The notes under the pieces are model-generated. The model had not been told where the DNA came from and made no database searches. It saw only the letters and a program-made list of their open reading frames with translations. DNA of 37,689 nucleotides, from contig CAMGEK010000005.1 in NCBI GenBank assembly GCA_946055105.1, forward strand, positions 1 to 37,689. Reading direction: 5' to 3'. Positions 1 through 7,734 of the stretch are shown in pieces (the first letter of the stretch is position 1; each line of letters opens with the position of its first letter). Made by a program: the position numbers and the translations under genes. This stretch comes from an uncultured Clostridia bacterium. Its GTDB lineage: Bacteria; Bacillota; Clostridia; Christensenellales; Borkfalkiaceae.

Positions 1-53
1 CCACGACCTCTTGGTCCCGAACCAAGCGCGCTACCAAACTGCGCTACACCTCA
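1..53 (-). tRNA. tRNA-Pro (anticodon CGG), 3' part cut off by window edge
   Basis: Read on the reverse strand, a 7-base acceptor arm (positions 53-47), then TA, then a D stem GCGC with loop AGTTTGGTA, then an anticodon stem CTTGG/CCAAG closing the 7-base loop TTCGGGA, so the anticodon is CGG (proline). The variable region and start of the T arm follow and run off the window at base 1. The D-arm and anticodon-arm sequence matches the standard bacterial tRNA-Pro pattern. The 3' half of the acceptor stem is not visible. Confidence 0.9.
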
Positions 54-230
54 TTGCTTTGAAAAGAGCATATTATATTATATCGATTATTCCCGAAGTG
101 TCAAGTAATTTTTCCCGCTTTCTCGCAATTTTTTTTATTTTCCCGTAAAGTCCGCGCACCCGTCCGCGTCCTCTATGCCGCTTTCCCGCGCTCCGCGCCC
201 GTCCGCCTGTCGGAAGAACGGCTTCGCGCG

Positions 231-1496
231 TCAGCGAATGATCAGAAGTTTCTTTTTCGCGCGCGTGATCGCCGTATACAGCCACTCTCTTCCGTTTTCA
301 AAATATCCGCTCTCGTCGATTACGATGACGAAATCGTATTCCGAGCCCTGCGCCTTATGACAGGTCACGGCGTAGGCAAATTCAAAGCGGCAGACCGTCT
401 CTTCCCTCTTTACGCGGAACGCGCGCAGCGCGGGCGCGTTGTCCTCGCTCACCAGCACGCCGTTCTGCAACAGACACGCTTTCGCGCCGTAGCCGTGAAC
501 GTATCTTCCCGCCGTAAAAACGCCCGCGTCGAAGGGCAGGTCGTAACACGTTTCGTCCAGAAAATCCGCGCGGAAATCGAGTTGTCCGAGCCCGTCCTCC
601 TGCTCCCGTACGCGATAACAGTTCCCGACGATCCCGTTGACGAGATGATAATTCCCCGCCCGATCGAGCGATTTTCCCCAATCGTTGAGCGTGCAGATGA
701 TTTTTTCTCCGTCGATCGGAAGCAGCGCGTCGGGCGAAATACCGAGATAACTCCTCACTTCCCGATTGACCGCAGCGCGCGTCCGATTCGTGCCGACGAG
801 AATCATGTCCGCTTTGAGAAACAGCCGTTTGCGCTCTTCCGCCGTAAGGTCGCGGCGGGATACGACCGCCGCGTTGGTTCCGTAATTCCCGTAGCCGAGC
901 GTTCCGCCCGCGCGCACGATCTCGGCAAGCCGCACGATGGAATTCCCCTCTTCCTGTCTGACGATCTGCGTCAGCGTCGCGCACGGCATGCTCAACAGCG
1001 AATTGCTCCCGCCTACGGGCGGAAGCTGGGCGGGATCGCCGCAAAACAGACATTTCACCCCGAACGAAAGCAGATCTTTTAACGTATCGTCCGCGACCAT
1101 CGACGTTTCGTCCACGATGATCAGACGGATCTTCGAATCGATCTTTTCCTTTTTCACGAACCGGAGAAAGCGTTCGGAAATCACTTCCCCGTTTTCGTCA
1201 ACTTCGACGTCCTCTTCGCGCGTGTAGATCAGGCTGTGCACCGTTCCCGCGGGCGCGCCGCCGCGAACGAGCACGGAAGCCGCTTTCCCCGTCGGCGCGA
1301 CGAACGCCGCGCTCTCGCCCGCCGTCAGACCGAGTTTTTTCACGACGTAATCGATGAGAAAAGTTTTCCCCGTGCCCGCATAGCCGCATAGCACGAAGAT
1401 CTGATTGCTCAGATTGAAAAACCACTCCGCGATGAGTTCCGCCGCCTCCGCCTGATCGGGCGTAAGCGCGACGACTTTTTCCGCATCTTCTTTCAT
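231..1496 (-). CDS. RecD/Dda-like SF1 DNA helicase (AAA_30 plus UvrD_C_2)
   Basis: A 421-residue superfamily 1B helicase, expected to unwind DNA 5' to 3' using ATP. Walker A is GYAGTGKT at residues 38-45 and Walker B/motif II is DETSM at 129-133. The C-terminal ~45 residues hold the UvrD_C_2 signature (TCHKAQGSEYD, then WLYTAITRAKK), ending at the last residue. The length is close to T4 Dda and much shorter than RecD2, and no N-terminal extension of the RecD2 kind is present. It stands alone on the reverse strand, so its partner and exact role (repair or recombination) are unknown. The ATG lies six bases after a perfect TATAAT box. The only purine run, GAGGG, ends one base before ATG, too close to act as a ribosome site, so translation may be leaderless. 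Confidence 0.85.
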   Translation of the reverse strand: MKEDAEKVVALTPDQAEAAELIAEWFFNLSNQIFVLCGYAGTGKTFLIDYVVKKLGLTAGESAAFVAPTGKAASVLVRGGAPAGTVHSLIYTREEDVEVDENGEVISERFLRFVKKEKIDSKIRLIIVDETSMVADDTLKDLLSFGVKCLFCGDPAQLPPVGGSNSLLSMPCATLTQIVRQEEGNSIVRLAEIVRAGGTLGYGNYGTNAAVVSRRDLTAEERKRLFLKADMILVGTNRTRAAVNREVRSYLGISPDALLPIDGEKIICTLNDWGKSLDRAGNYHLVNGIVGNCYRVREQEDGLGQLDFRADFLDETCYDLPFDAGVFTAGRYVHGYGAKACLLQNGVLVSEDNAPALRAFRVKREETVCRFEFAYAVTCHKAQGSEYDFVIVIDESGYFENGREWLYTAITRAKKKLLIIR

Positions 1497-1531
1497 GCCC
1501 TCATTATATCATATTCCGCACAGATTGGCAA
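1494..1531 (-). promoter_or_regulatory. Promoter of the helicase gene; predicted leaderless
   Basis: On the reverse strand the -35 is TTGCCA (1531-1526), the spacer is 17 bases, and the -10 is TATAAT (1508-1503) with an extended -10 (TGA before it). The ATG (1496-1494) starts six bases after the -10, where transcription would begin. Bases 1503-1521 belong to the shared block also found at 4845-4863 and 28308-28326. Confidence 0.7.
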
Positions 1532-1549
1532 ACATTTGTTTTATCTTTT

Positions 1550-1960
1550 TTAAGGAAATCGAAATTCGGCGTGAAGTAATTTTCCCTGCAAGTTCAGATC
1601 CGCATAAATCGCCCCGCTACGGACGGGAAAGGTGCGCGAGACGGTTCTGAGTCCGCGGCGGGCGGAAAAGGTGACGGCGTCGCAGGCGGCGTTCATCTCG
1701 TAAACGCCCCCGTACCCGCCTTCCGCGCCCAACCGATCGCGGTAGGAAAGCCGAAACCCGCCGTCGTATCCGAGCGTTAATTTTACGGTTTCAAACCGAT
1801 CGAGCAGGTCTTCTCCTCCGAGCGTGAGCGTCTCGCAGACGTATTCCCCGACGTACGGACGGGAGATCTCCGCAAGCGTGGTCATGGAGGAAACGTCGCA
1901 GCCGCAGAGCGTCAACGCGCCCAGAATCGTTCCCGCAATAAAAAAGCGATGCAATCTCAT
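1550..1960 (-). CDS. Small predicted lipoprotein, function unknown
   Basis: A 136-residue protein with a type II signal peptide: two Arg in MRLHRFF, a hydrophobic stretch, then the lipobox LCGC, so it should be lipid-anchored outside the membrane. The mature part contains 'PYVGEYVCETLTLGGEDLL' and alternating hydrophobic strands, resembling small beta-rich lipoproteins that measure how a fold extends around a Thr/Leu core, but I do not recognise a family. I chose the ATG at 1960 because it gives a compact signal peptide; a TTG at 1987 would add nine residues. Neither start has a clear ribosome site. It is divergent from the ProB-like gene, whose -35 lies inside the region between the two starts. 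Confidence 0.6.
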   Translation of the reverse strand: MRLHRFFIAGTILGALTLCGCDVSSMTTLAEISRPYVGEYVCETLTLGGEDLLDRFETVKLTLGYDGGFRLSYRDRLGAEGGYGGVYEMNAACDAVTFSARRGLRTVSRTFPVRSGAIYADLNLQGKLLHAEFRFP

Positions 1961-1971
1961 GGAAAAAGTAT

Positions 1972-2000
1972 TTGCAATTTTTCTCAAATCATGTTAAGAT
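1972..2000 (+). promoter_or_regulatory. SigA-type promoter of the ProB-like kinase gene
   Basis: The -35 is TTGCAA (1972-1977), the spacer is 17 bases, and the -10 is TAAGAT (1995-2000). Transcription would start near 2007, about 20 bases before the ribosome site at 2011-2019. Confidence 0.65.
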
Positions 2001-2029
2001 GATAGCGAACGGAAAGAGGTATGATACTT

Positions 2030-2860
2030 ATGACATTCGATACGGAACTCGTCGGAAAAATCGGATCGATGGCGCTCATCGATAAAGCGGATCATCTCAT
2101 CGACTACACGCGCGTGGCGCGGATCTCCCGCGAACTCAAACCGGGATACGTCTGGATTTCCAGCGGCGCGACGGAAATCGGGCGGCTGGATTTTCTCGCG
2201 CGCAACGGCTACGAACTCTCCGGAGAAAACGCAAAAACGGATTACAGCGCGCAGGGGCAGACCATTCTGATGCAGACTTACCGTCAGTTCGTCGATCCCC
2301 GTTATTCGGTCAGACAGGTGCTCGTCGAGCATCAGCACTTCAACGACGCGGAGAAATGCGAACACTTGAAATCTCTGCTGTTGCGCTGTCGGGAACAGAA
2401 CGCGATCCCGATCGTCAACTATAACGACGCGATCTCCAATGAGGAGAACCGCCGCATGGAGATCATGGCGCTCGCGCAGACGACGGGAAAGCGCGTCTTT
2501 GAATGCGTGGACAACGACGAAACGGCTTCCCGCATCGCATGTCTCGTGCACGCGCGGTTTCTGTTGATCTTCACGAGCGTGGACGGCATTTACGCCGATC
2601 CCGACGATCCGAAAACGCTCATTCCCGTCATTTCGGGCAAAGACTGTTACGAACTCATGGAAAACGTGGAAGAAAAGAAATCGTACTGCGAGGGCGCTTC
2701 GCGCGCGGGCGCAAACGGCGCGAAAGCGAAATTGGAATACGTCAAAGACGCCGCCGCGCAAGGCACAACGGTATTTATCGCAAACGCAAAGTTTACGATC
2801 GCCGACGTGCTCTCCAGCCGCGCTCCCTCCACGAAGATCGGAATCGGGCTCAAAGGCTGA
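2030..2860 (+). CDS. Amino acid kinase family protein, glutamate 5-kinase-like
   Basis: A 276-residue protein of the amino acid kinase fold. Features resembling glutamate 5-kinase (ProB) are the early ISSGA glycine/serine motif (WISSGATEIG), the central substrate segment (PIVNYND, then DNDETASRIA) and the nucleotide-binding motif TSVDGIYADPDDP. In ProB the reaction is phosphorylation of glutamate for proline synthesis. It lacks the C-terminal PUA domain, and no proA is next to it, so the substrate could be another small acid. I chose ATG 2030 because AGAGG (2015-2019) is then spaced 10 bases away; the ATG at 2021 is only one base after it. It stands alone between a promoter at 1972 and a terminator at 2975. 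Confidence 0.6.
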   Translation: MTFDTELVGKIGSMALIDKADHLIDYTRVARISRELKPGYVWISSGATEIGRLDFLARNGYELSGENAKTDYSAQGQTILMQTYRQFVDPRYSVRQVLVEHQHFNDAEKCEHLKSLLLRCREQNAIPIVNYNDAISNEENRRMEIMALAQTTGKRVFECVDNDETASRIACLVHARFLLIFTSVDGIYADPDDPKTLIPVISGKDCYELMENVEEKKSYCEGASRAGANGAKAKLEYVKDAAAQGTTVFIANAKFTIADVLSSRAPSTKIGIGLKG

Positions 2861-2974
2861 CGGGAAAACGGTATGTCCCCTCCGCGCGGCAAGCGCATTT
2901 TGAAAGAGCGTTGCGACTTCATCTTTGATAGAGCCGAACCTGCGCTTCGCGGTTTTCATCGAAAACAGAAATTT

Positions 2975-3020
2975 AGCACGCTGCGCTTCGGAAAAAGCGA
3001 AACGCAGCGTGCTTTTCTTA
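2975..3020 (+). terminator. Rho-independent terminator after the ProB-like gene
   Basis: A 16-base inverted repeat with one mismatch (AGCACGCTGCG.. at 2975 and its complement ending at 3013) encloses a short A-rich loop and runs into TTTT. It lies ~115 bases after the stop codon of the kinase gene and just before the end of the convergent gene. Confidence 0.75.
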
Positions 3021-3048
3021 TCCGCAAAGATCTTGTTTTTCCCTCCGG

Positions 3049-3492
3049 TTACAGTCTCCCCCGCTCCTTGCACAGCGTTTCGAGAATTTCCGCCGCGTCG
3101 TACACGAGATCGGGGCACGGTCTCTTTTTATAATACGCGTCCGTACGCGCTTCGGCGTTCGGAGACGCGTCCGTTTTTACCCCGACGCCGGAAAGCAATT
3201 CGCCGCACTGATAGCTCCCGTTCCGTTCGGTAAACCTTTTGACGAGCTCCTGTACGAGCGCGTAAATCTCGTTCTTTCCGAGCGCGGGGAACAACAGCCC
3301 GAGGCACATCGCCGCGCCCGATACCCCTCCGCACGTCTGCCGCAGTCTCCCCATGCCGCCGCCCATCGGCAGAGCGACCGCTTTCAGCGTCTCCGCGTCC
3401 GCTCCCGACGCGTCCGCAAAGGCGAGCATGACCGCCTGCGAACAGTTATATCCCTGCAAAAAATAATTTTTCGCGCTTTCCGCTCTCGTCAT
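3049..3492 (-). CDS. C_GCAxxG_C_C family redox-type protein
   Basis: A 147-residue protein of the C_GCAxxG_C_C family (PF09719), named after spaced cysteines. Here the pattern shows as GYNCSQAV (Cys17), GGGMG followed by TCGGVSGA, then AMCLGLL, and a late Cys in SYQCGELL. These proteins are proposed to be redox-active or to bind a metal; the substrate is not known. Members are frequent in anaerobes, often near electron-transfer genes, which is not the case here. The start has a good ribosome site (CGGAGG, about 9 bases before ATG). It is divergent from the phosphopantetheinyl transferase gene with only 35 bases between the starts, so the two promoters must overlap. Confidence 0.85.
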   Translation of the reverse strand: MTRAESAKNYFLQGYNCSQAVMLAFADASGADAETLKAVALPMGGGMGRLRQTCGGVSGAAMCLGLLFPALGKNEIYALVQELVKRFTERNGSYQCGELLSGVGVKTDASPNAEARTDAYYKKRPCPDLVYDAAEILETLCKERGRL

Positions 3493-3530
3493 TTTACTTT
3501 TCCTCCGATTTATGGTATAATCCGTACATG
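3493..3530 (+). promoter_or_regulatory. Promoter of the Sfp-type gene; predicted leaderless
   Basis: A weak -35 (TTTACT, 3493-3498), a 17-base spacer and a perfect TATAAT (3516-3521) preceded by TGG, an extended -10. The ATG (3528) is six bases further on, where transcription should begin, and no ribosome site can fit between them. The GGAGG complement upstream belongs to the divergent gene on the other strand. Confidence 0.65.
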
Positions 3531-4016
3531 GTCACCGTATTTGTTACGCGCGGAGAAACGGGCGATCGCTTTCTCCGCCGTATTCTGCGGGAAGAATATT
3601 CTCTCCCCCGTCCGATCGTCGAACGCACGAAAAGCGGAAAGCCCCGTCTTAATGGCGATCCGCTCTTTTTCAGTCTCTCCCACAGCGGCGATACCGTCGC
3701 GCTCGCCGTCTCGGACGCTCCGATCGGGCTTGACTGCGAACGCCGCAGAGTTCTTTCCTGCCCCGCCCTTTTCCGCCGTCTTACCGACGGAGAACGCAGA
3801 GAAGATTTCTTTCGCCTGTGGACGGCGAAAGAGGCTTACGTCAAATTCCTCGGCGGCACCCTCGCCCGGACGTTGCCCGCGCTCGTCTATGAAAACGGAA
3901 TCCTGTTTGACCGCGGCGAGCCCGTAGACGCCGCGCTCGTTCATGCGGAACGCGAAGGAACGGTCTATTGCGTCTGCACGCCGCAAAAGACGGAGATTGT
4001 ATTCCGTTCGGTATAA
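3528..4016 (+). CDS. 4'-phosphopantetheinyl transferase, Sfp type
   Basis: A 162-residue enzyme predicted to move phosphopantetheine from coenzyme A to a conserved serine of carrier proteins. The three usual motifs are visible: SLSHSGD (about 49-55, CoA contact), GLDCE (67-71, magnesium-binding Asp and Glu) and WTAKEAYVK (98-106, catalytic Glu and Lys). It is shorter than Sfp of Bacillus (about 224) but keeps the core. No synthase cluster is nearby, so the likely target is a fatty-acid acyl carrier protein or a distant cluster. It converges with the metallohydrolase gene, ending 13 bases from it, without a clear terminator. The ATG follows TATAAT by six bases. Confidence 0.85.
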   Translation: MVTVFVTRGETGDRFLRRILREEYSLPRPIVERTKSGKPRLNGDPLFFSLSHSGDTVALAVSDAPIGLDCERRRVLSCPALFRRLTDGERREDFFRLWTAKEAYVKFLGGTLARTLPALVYENGILFDRGEPVDAALVHAEREGTVYCVCTPQKTEIVFRSV

Positions 4017-4028
4017 CGAGCGATATCG

Positions 4029-4805
4029 TCAGACTTCGTACCAGGTATTCTCTTCCGGAATCAGCGCTTCCACGTCGGGAAAGCGCTTTTTCATTGTTTG
4101 CAGAAAGCGTTCCGTTCCGACCTTCCGCGTGAAGGGCGGAAACGCGTCGTCGAAATGGTCGAGCATGACCTTGTCCGGAGCGAACGTTTGAACAAAGGGT
4201 ACCATGTAGCGGTGCATTCCGCTTCTGCCCTGATAGGGAAAGACGAAAAGATCGGCGCCGCGCGGATATTCGACGTCCTCTTCCATGCCCGCCGAACCGA
4301 GCACGACGACGCGTTTCCCCTCGCAGGACAATTCAAAACAATAAATATCGTCGCGAATTTGATACCGTTTGATCTTCCGCAGGAGTTTTACGGCGTTCCC
4401 GAACTGCCGATAGGTGCGGGGCGAACAAAGAACGGATAACACCGTCGCCGCGTCGAACTTACAGTGTCGGCTCTGAAAGGTGCGCACGGTAATATCGCCG
4501 ACCGTAAACCGTTCGTTCGCTCCGACGGGCACCATGCCCGCGATCGGAATCCCGTTCTCCTGCGCGTGCGCGATCCCGTTCTCCGACACGTAAATCTTTT
4601 TGAGCCCCGCGCCGATCAGAACGCCGACGTCGGAAAAATGATCGAGGTGCGGATGCGTGATCAGCGCCGCGTCCGCCTGCGCCGCCTCTTCGACGGGGAA
4701 GGGCGCGAGCGAGGGATTGAGCTCCCTGAGATACGGATCGAGCAATATGCGGGTATTCCCGCCCTCGATCATCAGACTCGCCGTTCCGTACCACTTGATT
4801 CTCAC
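4029..4805 (-). CDS. Metallo-beta-lactamase fold hydrolase, UlaG-like
   Basis: A 258-residue cytoplasmic hydrolase of the beta-lactamase_2 group that includes L-ascorbate-6-phosphate lactonase UlaG. The metal-binding motif is HPHLDH at residues 51-56 (H51, H53, D55, H56), preceded by DPYL (23-26); a later SRHCKFD and VVLGSAGMEED supply further ligands, and VMLDHFDD is the final motif. Most such clostridial members have unproven substrates; no sugar or ascorbate genes are close. Translation starts at GTG (4805), with GGAGGTGA eight bases upstream. The promoter at 4845-4873 gives a leader of ~35 bases with a small GACGC/GCGTC hairpin. Confidence 0.8.
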   Translation of the reverse strand: MRIKWYGTASLMIEGGNTRILLDPYLRELNPSLAPFPVEEAAQADAALITHPHLDHFSDVGVLIGAGLKKIYVSENGIAHAQENGIPIAGMVPVGANERFTVGDITVRTFQSRHCKFDAATVLSVLCSPRTYRQFGNAVKLLRKIKRYQIRDDIYCFELSCEGKRVVVLGSAGMEEDVEYPRGADLFVFPYQGRSGMHRYMVPFVQTFAPDKVMLDHFDDAFPPFTRKVGTERFLQTMKKRFPDVEALIPEENTWYEV

Positions 4806-4844
4806 GCCGTCACCTCCGACGCCTAAGCGTCTTACAACGGGATC

Positions 4845-4873
4845 ATTATATCACGTTCCGTACCGCTTTTCAA
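4845..4873 (-). promoter_or_regulatory. SigA-type promoter of the UlaG-like gene
   Basis: On the reverse strand the -35 is TTGAAA (4873-4868), the spacer is 17 bases, and the -10 is TATAAT (4850-4845) with a TGA extension. Bases 4845-4863 are one copy of the 19-base block shared with the promoters at 1503 and 28308. Confidence 0.7.
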
Positions 4874-4976
4874 GAGTCCGAATCGAATTTTTCGTGAAAT
4901 TATTACCAAGGTTCTTTTCCTTTTTGAAAATCGTAGCGAATCGATCGCTTGAAGGACAATACGGCTCTTGCTCATA

Positions 4977-5029
4977 TTCAGGGCGAAAGGCTTGCCCCGC
5001 TCGCTCCGCAAGCGGAGCTCTGTCCTGAA
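4977..5029. repeat. Nested inverted repeat in the intergenic region
   Basis: An outer repeat TTCAGG (4977) / CCTGAA (5024-5029) surrounds an inner hairpin GCTCCGC-AA-GCGGAGC. It lies between the promoter of the UlaG-like gene and the terminator of the ferritin-like gene. It could be a dispersed palindromic element or a structured RNA; nothing coding is evident in 4880-5032. Confidence 0.4.
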
Positions 5030-5032
5030 CGG

Positions 5033-5071
5033 AAAAACCCGCAGAATCATAGAGGTTCTCTGCGGGTTTTT
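5033..5071 (-). terminator. Rho-independent terminator of the ferritin-like gene
   Basis: A 13-base perfect stem (AAAAACCCGCAGA at 5033-5045 with its complement at 5059-5071), with a 13-base loop. The A-rich left arm becomes the U-run on the reverse strand, just after the stop codon at 5075. It could act in both directions. Confidence 0.85.
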
Positions 5072-5074
5072 CGT

Positions 5075-6322
5075 TTATTTACCTTTGACGCGCCCCACGT
5101 CGACGTTGTCGTTCGTCCGATCCGCAAGCGCTTTCACGGGATGATCTTTGTCCTGCACGCGGTAATCCTCTCCCCGTTCCGCGATCGCTTTTTCGATCAC
5201 GACGTGCGTGCCGACGGTCGAAAGATTGCCGTTGATCTTCTCGTTGTAGGAGAAGAAACGGAAGGAATCGGGCAACTTATCCACCTCTTCAAACCCCTCT
5301 TCCACGCCCGTGAGCCGCACGCTTTTGAGTACTTCTCGAACGTATTCCTTCTGCGGACGGAATTTCAGCAGTTCGGGGAATTCTCCGCCTTCGGGGAAAC
5401 ATTGCTGCCAGACTTTTCCCTCGTACAGACGGAGCAGTTCCGCCGCCTCGTGCAAATGCGCCGTCTCCTCTTCAAAGTGCATCTCCCAGATCTTTTTGAC
5501 GCGCTCGTCTTTTTCGTCCTCGTAGCAGGAATAGTACAGGTAACATTCGGTGTATTCGTTCATCAGAAGATTTTCCCAGAAGGACGCGCAGGGATCTTTC
5601 AGACAGCCGTAGCCCGTGACGTGCTGTTCCTCGATCATGGCGATCTCGTTGAAGAGCTTTCTGCCGAGCGGCGTCGTATAGAGATTTCCCACGTTCATAT
5701 AGAAATTCATCGTCTGCTGTTCCGCCGCCGTTATGATATTGATATTCAGTTTGGTCTTGACGTTGTTCAGACACCCGTTGATATAAAAATCCACGTCGTC
5801 GTAGGGATGACGGTATTCGGAAACGGTGGGGCGACCGGGCATGATCTCGGTATAATTGCCGACGAGACGGTGCGGATCGCCGCCCCGTTCCAGCTCCATC
5901 AGATCTGCATAACGGTACAGATGATCGAAATCTTCGAGCAATGCGAAATCGAGCTGCTGCTTGACGTAACTGTTTTTTTCGGTGAGCGCGAGCGCCGCCG
6001 TCAGATCGACCGCAAGCTGTTCGTATCCGATGGTGTGTTCGAGAATGCTTTCGTCCGCGGGTTTGAGCCCCGCTACGCGCTTTTGTTGAATCTGTTCTCC
6101 GCGCCGCATGGCGGAGAGCCGACGTCGGACGTCGTTGTTCGCGCAGGCGCGGGAAAAGGCGTGCGAGAAACGCACCGATTCAAATTCCGTACCCGACATC
6201 AGAATGATCCTGAGACGCGTGTAAGGATCCACTTCGTTCTTGTCGTAGGGCTTCAAGAACACTTTATTCCAGGAAGTAAAACTTTTTTCAATCTTTTGCG
6301 CTTTGAGTTCAAACGGATTCAT
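5075..6322 (-). CDS. Ferritin-like (rubrerythrin superfamily) protein
   Basis: A 415-residue soluble protein with ferritin-like di-iron signatures in its middle: EDFDHLYRYADL, then EQQTMNFYMNVGNL, EIAMIEEQHVTGY, NEYTECYLYYSCYEDE and MHFEEETAHLHEAAELL. These give repeated Glu and ExxH ligands spaced as in a four-helix bundle. The N-terminal ~90 and C-terminal ~90 residues have no recognised domain. Similar long ferritin-like proteins occur in Clostridia without a known role; oxygen or peroxide protection, or iron handling, is an inference. No signal peptide or membrane segment is seen. It is a single-gene unit closed by the terminator at 5033-5071. The start ATG at 6322 has an AAGGAG-type site (AGGAGCAGC) upstream. 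Confidence 0.65.
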   Translation of the reverse strand: MNPFELKAQKIEKSFTSWNKVFLKPYDKNEVDPYTRLRIILMSGTEFESVRFSHAFSRACANNDVRRRLSAMRRGEQIQQKRVAGLKPADESILEHTIGYEQLAVDLTAALALTEKNSYVKQQLDFALLEDFDHLYRYADLMELERGGDPHRLVGNYTEIMPGRPTVSEYRHPYDDVDFYINGCLNNVKTKLNINIITAAEQQTMNFYMNVGNLYTTPLGRKLFNEIAMIEEQHVTGYGCLKDPCASFWENLLMNEYTECYLYYSCYEDEKDERVKKIWEMHFEEETAHLHEAAELLRLYEGKVWQQCFPEGGEFPELLKFRPQKEYVREVLKSVRLTGVEEGFEEVDKLPDSFRFFSYNEKINGNLSTVGTHVVIEKAIAERGEDYRVQDKDHPVKALADRTNDNVDVGRVKGK

Positions 6323-6377
6323 ATGCTGCTCCTTATAAGACTTTTATCGCCAAAAAACAAAAAGTCTATTCCGAAGA

Positions 6378-6406
6378 TTGCAATTTTTCAGACGTTTTGT
6401 TATAAT
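6378..6406 (+). promoter_or_regulatory. SigA-type promoter of mtnN-luxS
   Basis: The -35 is TTGCAA (6378-6383), the spacer is 17 bases and the -10 is a perfect TATAAT (6401-6406). The predicted leader to the mtnN start is ~86 bases; I could not fit a SAM or SAH riboswitch to it. Confidence 0.75.
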
Positions 6407-6498
6407 AAGAAAAAAACGCCGCCGTATGCGTCGGAGCGCGGATTCTGACCGAACCGTCGCCCCCGCGTTCGCAGCGGCGCAGAACCTCGGGAGAAAAC

Positions 6499-7158
6499 AT
6501 GATCGGAGCGGTCGTCGCTATGGACAGCGAAGCGGAAGCGCTGCTTTCGCAAATGAAAATACAGTCAACGGAAATCAAATACGGAAAAACCGTTCGGCAC
6601 GGAACGGCGTTCGGCAGGGAAGTCCTGCTCGTCGTCTGCGGAGTCGGGAAAGTCAACGCCGCCGTCGGCGCGTGCGCGGCGATTGGCTGCGGCGCGGACG
6701 TCGTACTCAATTTCGGCGTGGCGGGCGGTCTGCACGCGGGCACGGAAGTCGCGCAGGTCTATCTCATCGAAAGAGCCGTACAGTACGACTTCGATCTGAC
6801 GCAACTCAACGGCGGAGAAATCGGCACGCTGGACGAGGAGCGGGAAAATTATCTGCCGCTCTTCACCCCCGCATTGTCCTTCCCGCGCCGCGCGCTCGCT
6901 TCGGGCGACCGCTTCAACGATTCCCCCGACGATTACAAGCTTCTGCGCGAAAGGCTCGGCGCGGATATTCGGGACATGGAGGGCGCGGCGATCGCGCAAG
7001 TCTGCAAAAACGCGGGCATTCCCTTCGTCTCCGTCAAGTCCGTGTCGGACGTCTACGGTGCGGGAAGCACCACGGAACAGTTCAAAAACAACCTCTTCCG
7101 CGCTTCGGAGCGTCTGAAAGCGTGCATGCGGGAGATAACGGAGGCGATCGAACCATGA
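6499..7158 (+). CDS. mtnN: 5'-methylthioadenosine/S-adenosylhomocysteine nucleosidase
   Basis: A 219-residue cytoplasmic enzyme that cleaves adenine from S-adenosylhomocysteine and methylthioadenosine. Family marks are the start GAVVAMDSEAEALL (catalytic Glu at about residue 11), GVGKVNAAVGA, the glycine-rich NFGVAGGL, the conserved ASGDRFN, DMEGAAIAQVC (ribose-binding Met-Glu) and KSVSDVYG with the catalytic Asp. The length is a little under the usual ~230. The ATG has GGGAG eight bases upstream. Its stop overlaps the luxS start (ATGA), so the two are translationally coupled: MtnN makes S-ribosylhomocysteine, the substrate of LuxS. Confidence 0.95.
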   Translation: MIGAVVAMDSEAEALLSQMKIQSTEIKYGKTVRHGTAFGREVLLVVCGVGKVNAAVGACAAIGCGADVVLNFGVAGGLHAGTEVAQVYLIERAVQYDFDLTQLNGGEIGTLDEERENYLPLFTPALSFPRRALASGDRFNDSPDDYKLLRERLGADIRDMEGAAIAQVCKNAGIPFVSVKSVSDVYGAGSTTEQFKNNLFRASERLKACMREITEAIEP

Positions 7159-7583
7159 AAAAAATTCCTTCTTTCCAAAAAAATCACGATCTGCTTCAAC
7201 CCGGACTGTACGTTTCCACAGAGGCGAACGGCGTCACCACGTTCGACCTGCGCTTCAAAAAACCCAACGCGGGAGATTATATTTCCCCCAAGGCGTTGCA
7301 TACGATCGAACATCTGCTTGCGACCGTACTTCGCAACGGCGCGGCGGCGGAAAAAATCGTCTATTTCGGCCCGATGGGGTGCCGCACGGGGTTCTATCTT
7401 CTCACCGTCGGACTTACCTTCGGGGAAACGCTCCGCCTTCTGAAAGAGAGCGTTCCCGTCGCGCTCGAATTGGACGAAATCCCCGGTAACAGACGGGAAG
7501 AGTGCGGCAACTATCTCGAACACGACCTCGCGGACGCGAAACGGGAACTGCGGCTCTATCTCGGAATCCTGAACGCGCTTTAA
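7155..7583 (+). CDS. luxS: S-ribosylhomocysteine lyase LuxS
   Basis: A 142-residue metalloenzyme that splits S-ribosylhomocysteine into homocysteine and DPD, the precursor of autoinducer-2. The metal ligands are visible: H49 and H53 in HTIEH, and C117 in ECGNY. The catalytic Cys is C76 in GPMGCRTGF. The start overlaps the mtnN stop by four bases (ATGA); a longer open frame upstream (from 6378) runs inside mtnN and is not coding. The gene pair covers the whole detoxification of S-adenosylhomocysteine. Whether AI-2 is used as a signal cannot be told from here; no Lsr transport genes are in the window. Confidence 0.97.
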   Translation: MKKIPSFQKNHDLLQPGLYVSTEANGVTTFDLRFKKPNAGDYISPKALHTIEHLLATVLRNGAAAEKIVYFGPMGCRTGFYLLTVGLTFGETLRLLKESVPVALELDEIPGNRREECGNYLEHDLADAKRELRLYLGILNAL

Positions 7584-7734
7584 TCTTCTCGCGCGCCGAT
7601 CGTTCGACCGGACGGACGCGAGAAAACGCAATTGATACGAGCCTATCGGCGCGTCGAAAAAACATTGTTTCCGCGCAATTCTCTGTTTTGCGCCGACCGA
7701 TTGAAAAAGGGAAATTTTTACAAAAGGAGTACCC

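Noticed and set aside
4832-5050. A 72-codon reverse frame between the metallohydrolase and ferritin-like genes.
   Set aside because: It runs through the promoter and an inverted repeat and has no ribosome site.
4949-6448. A 499-codon forward open frame covering the ferritin-like gene.
   Set aside because: It is antisense to a protein with clear ferritin-like motifs, has no ribosome site, and its translation is unusually rich in Arg, Val and Phe, as shadow frames of GC-rich genes are.
6407-6498. A SAM or SAH riboswitch in the mtnN-luxS leader.
   Set aside because: The ~86-base leader does not show the conserved core sequence or pairing of known SAM/SAH riboswitches.
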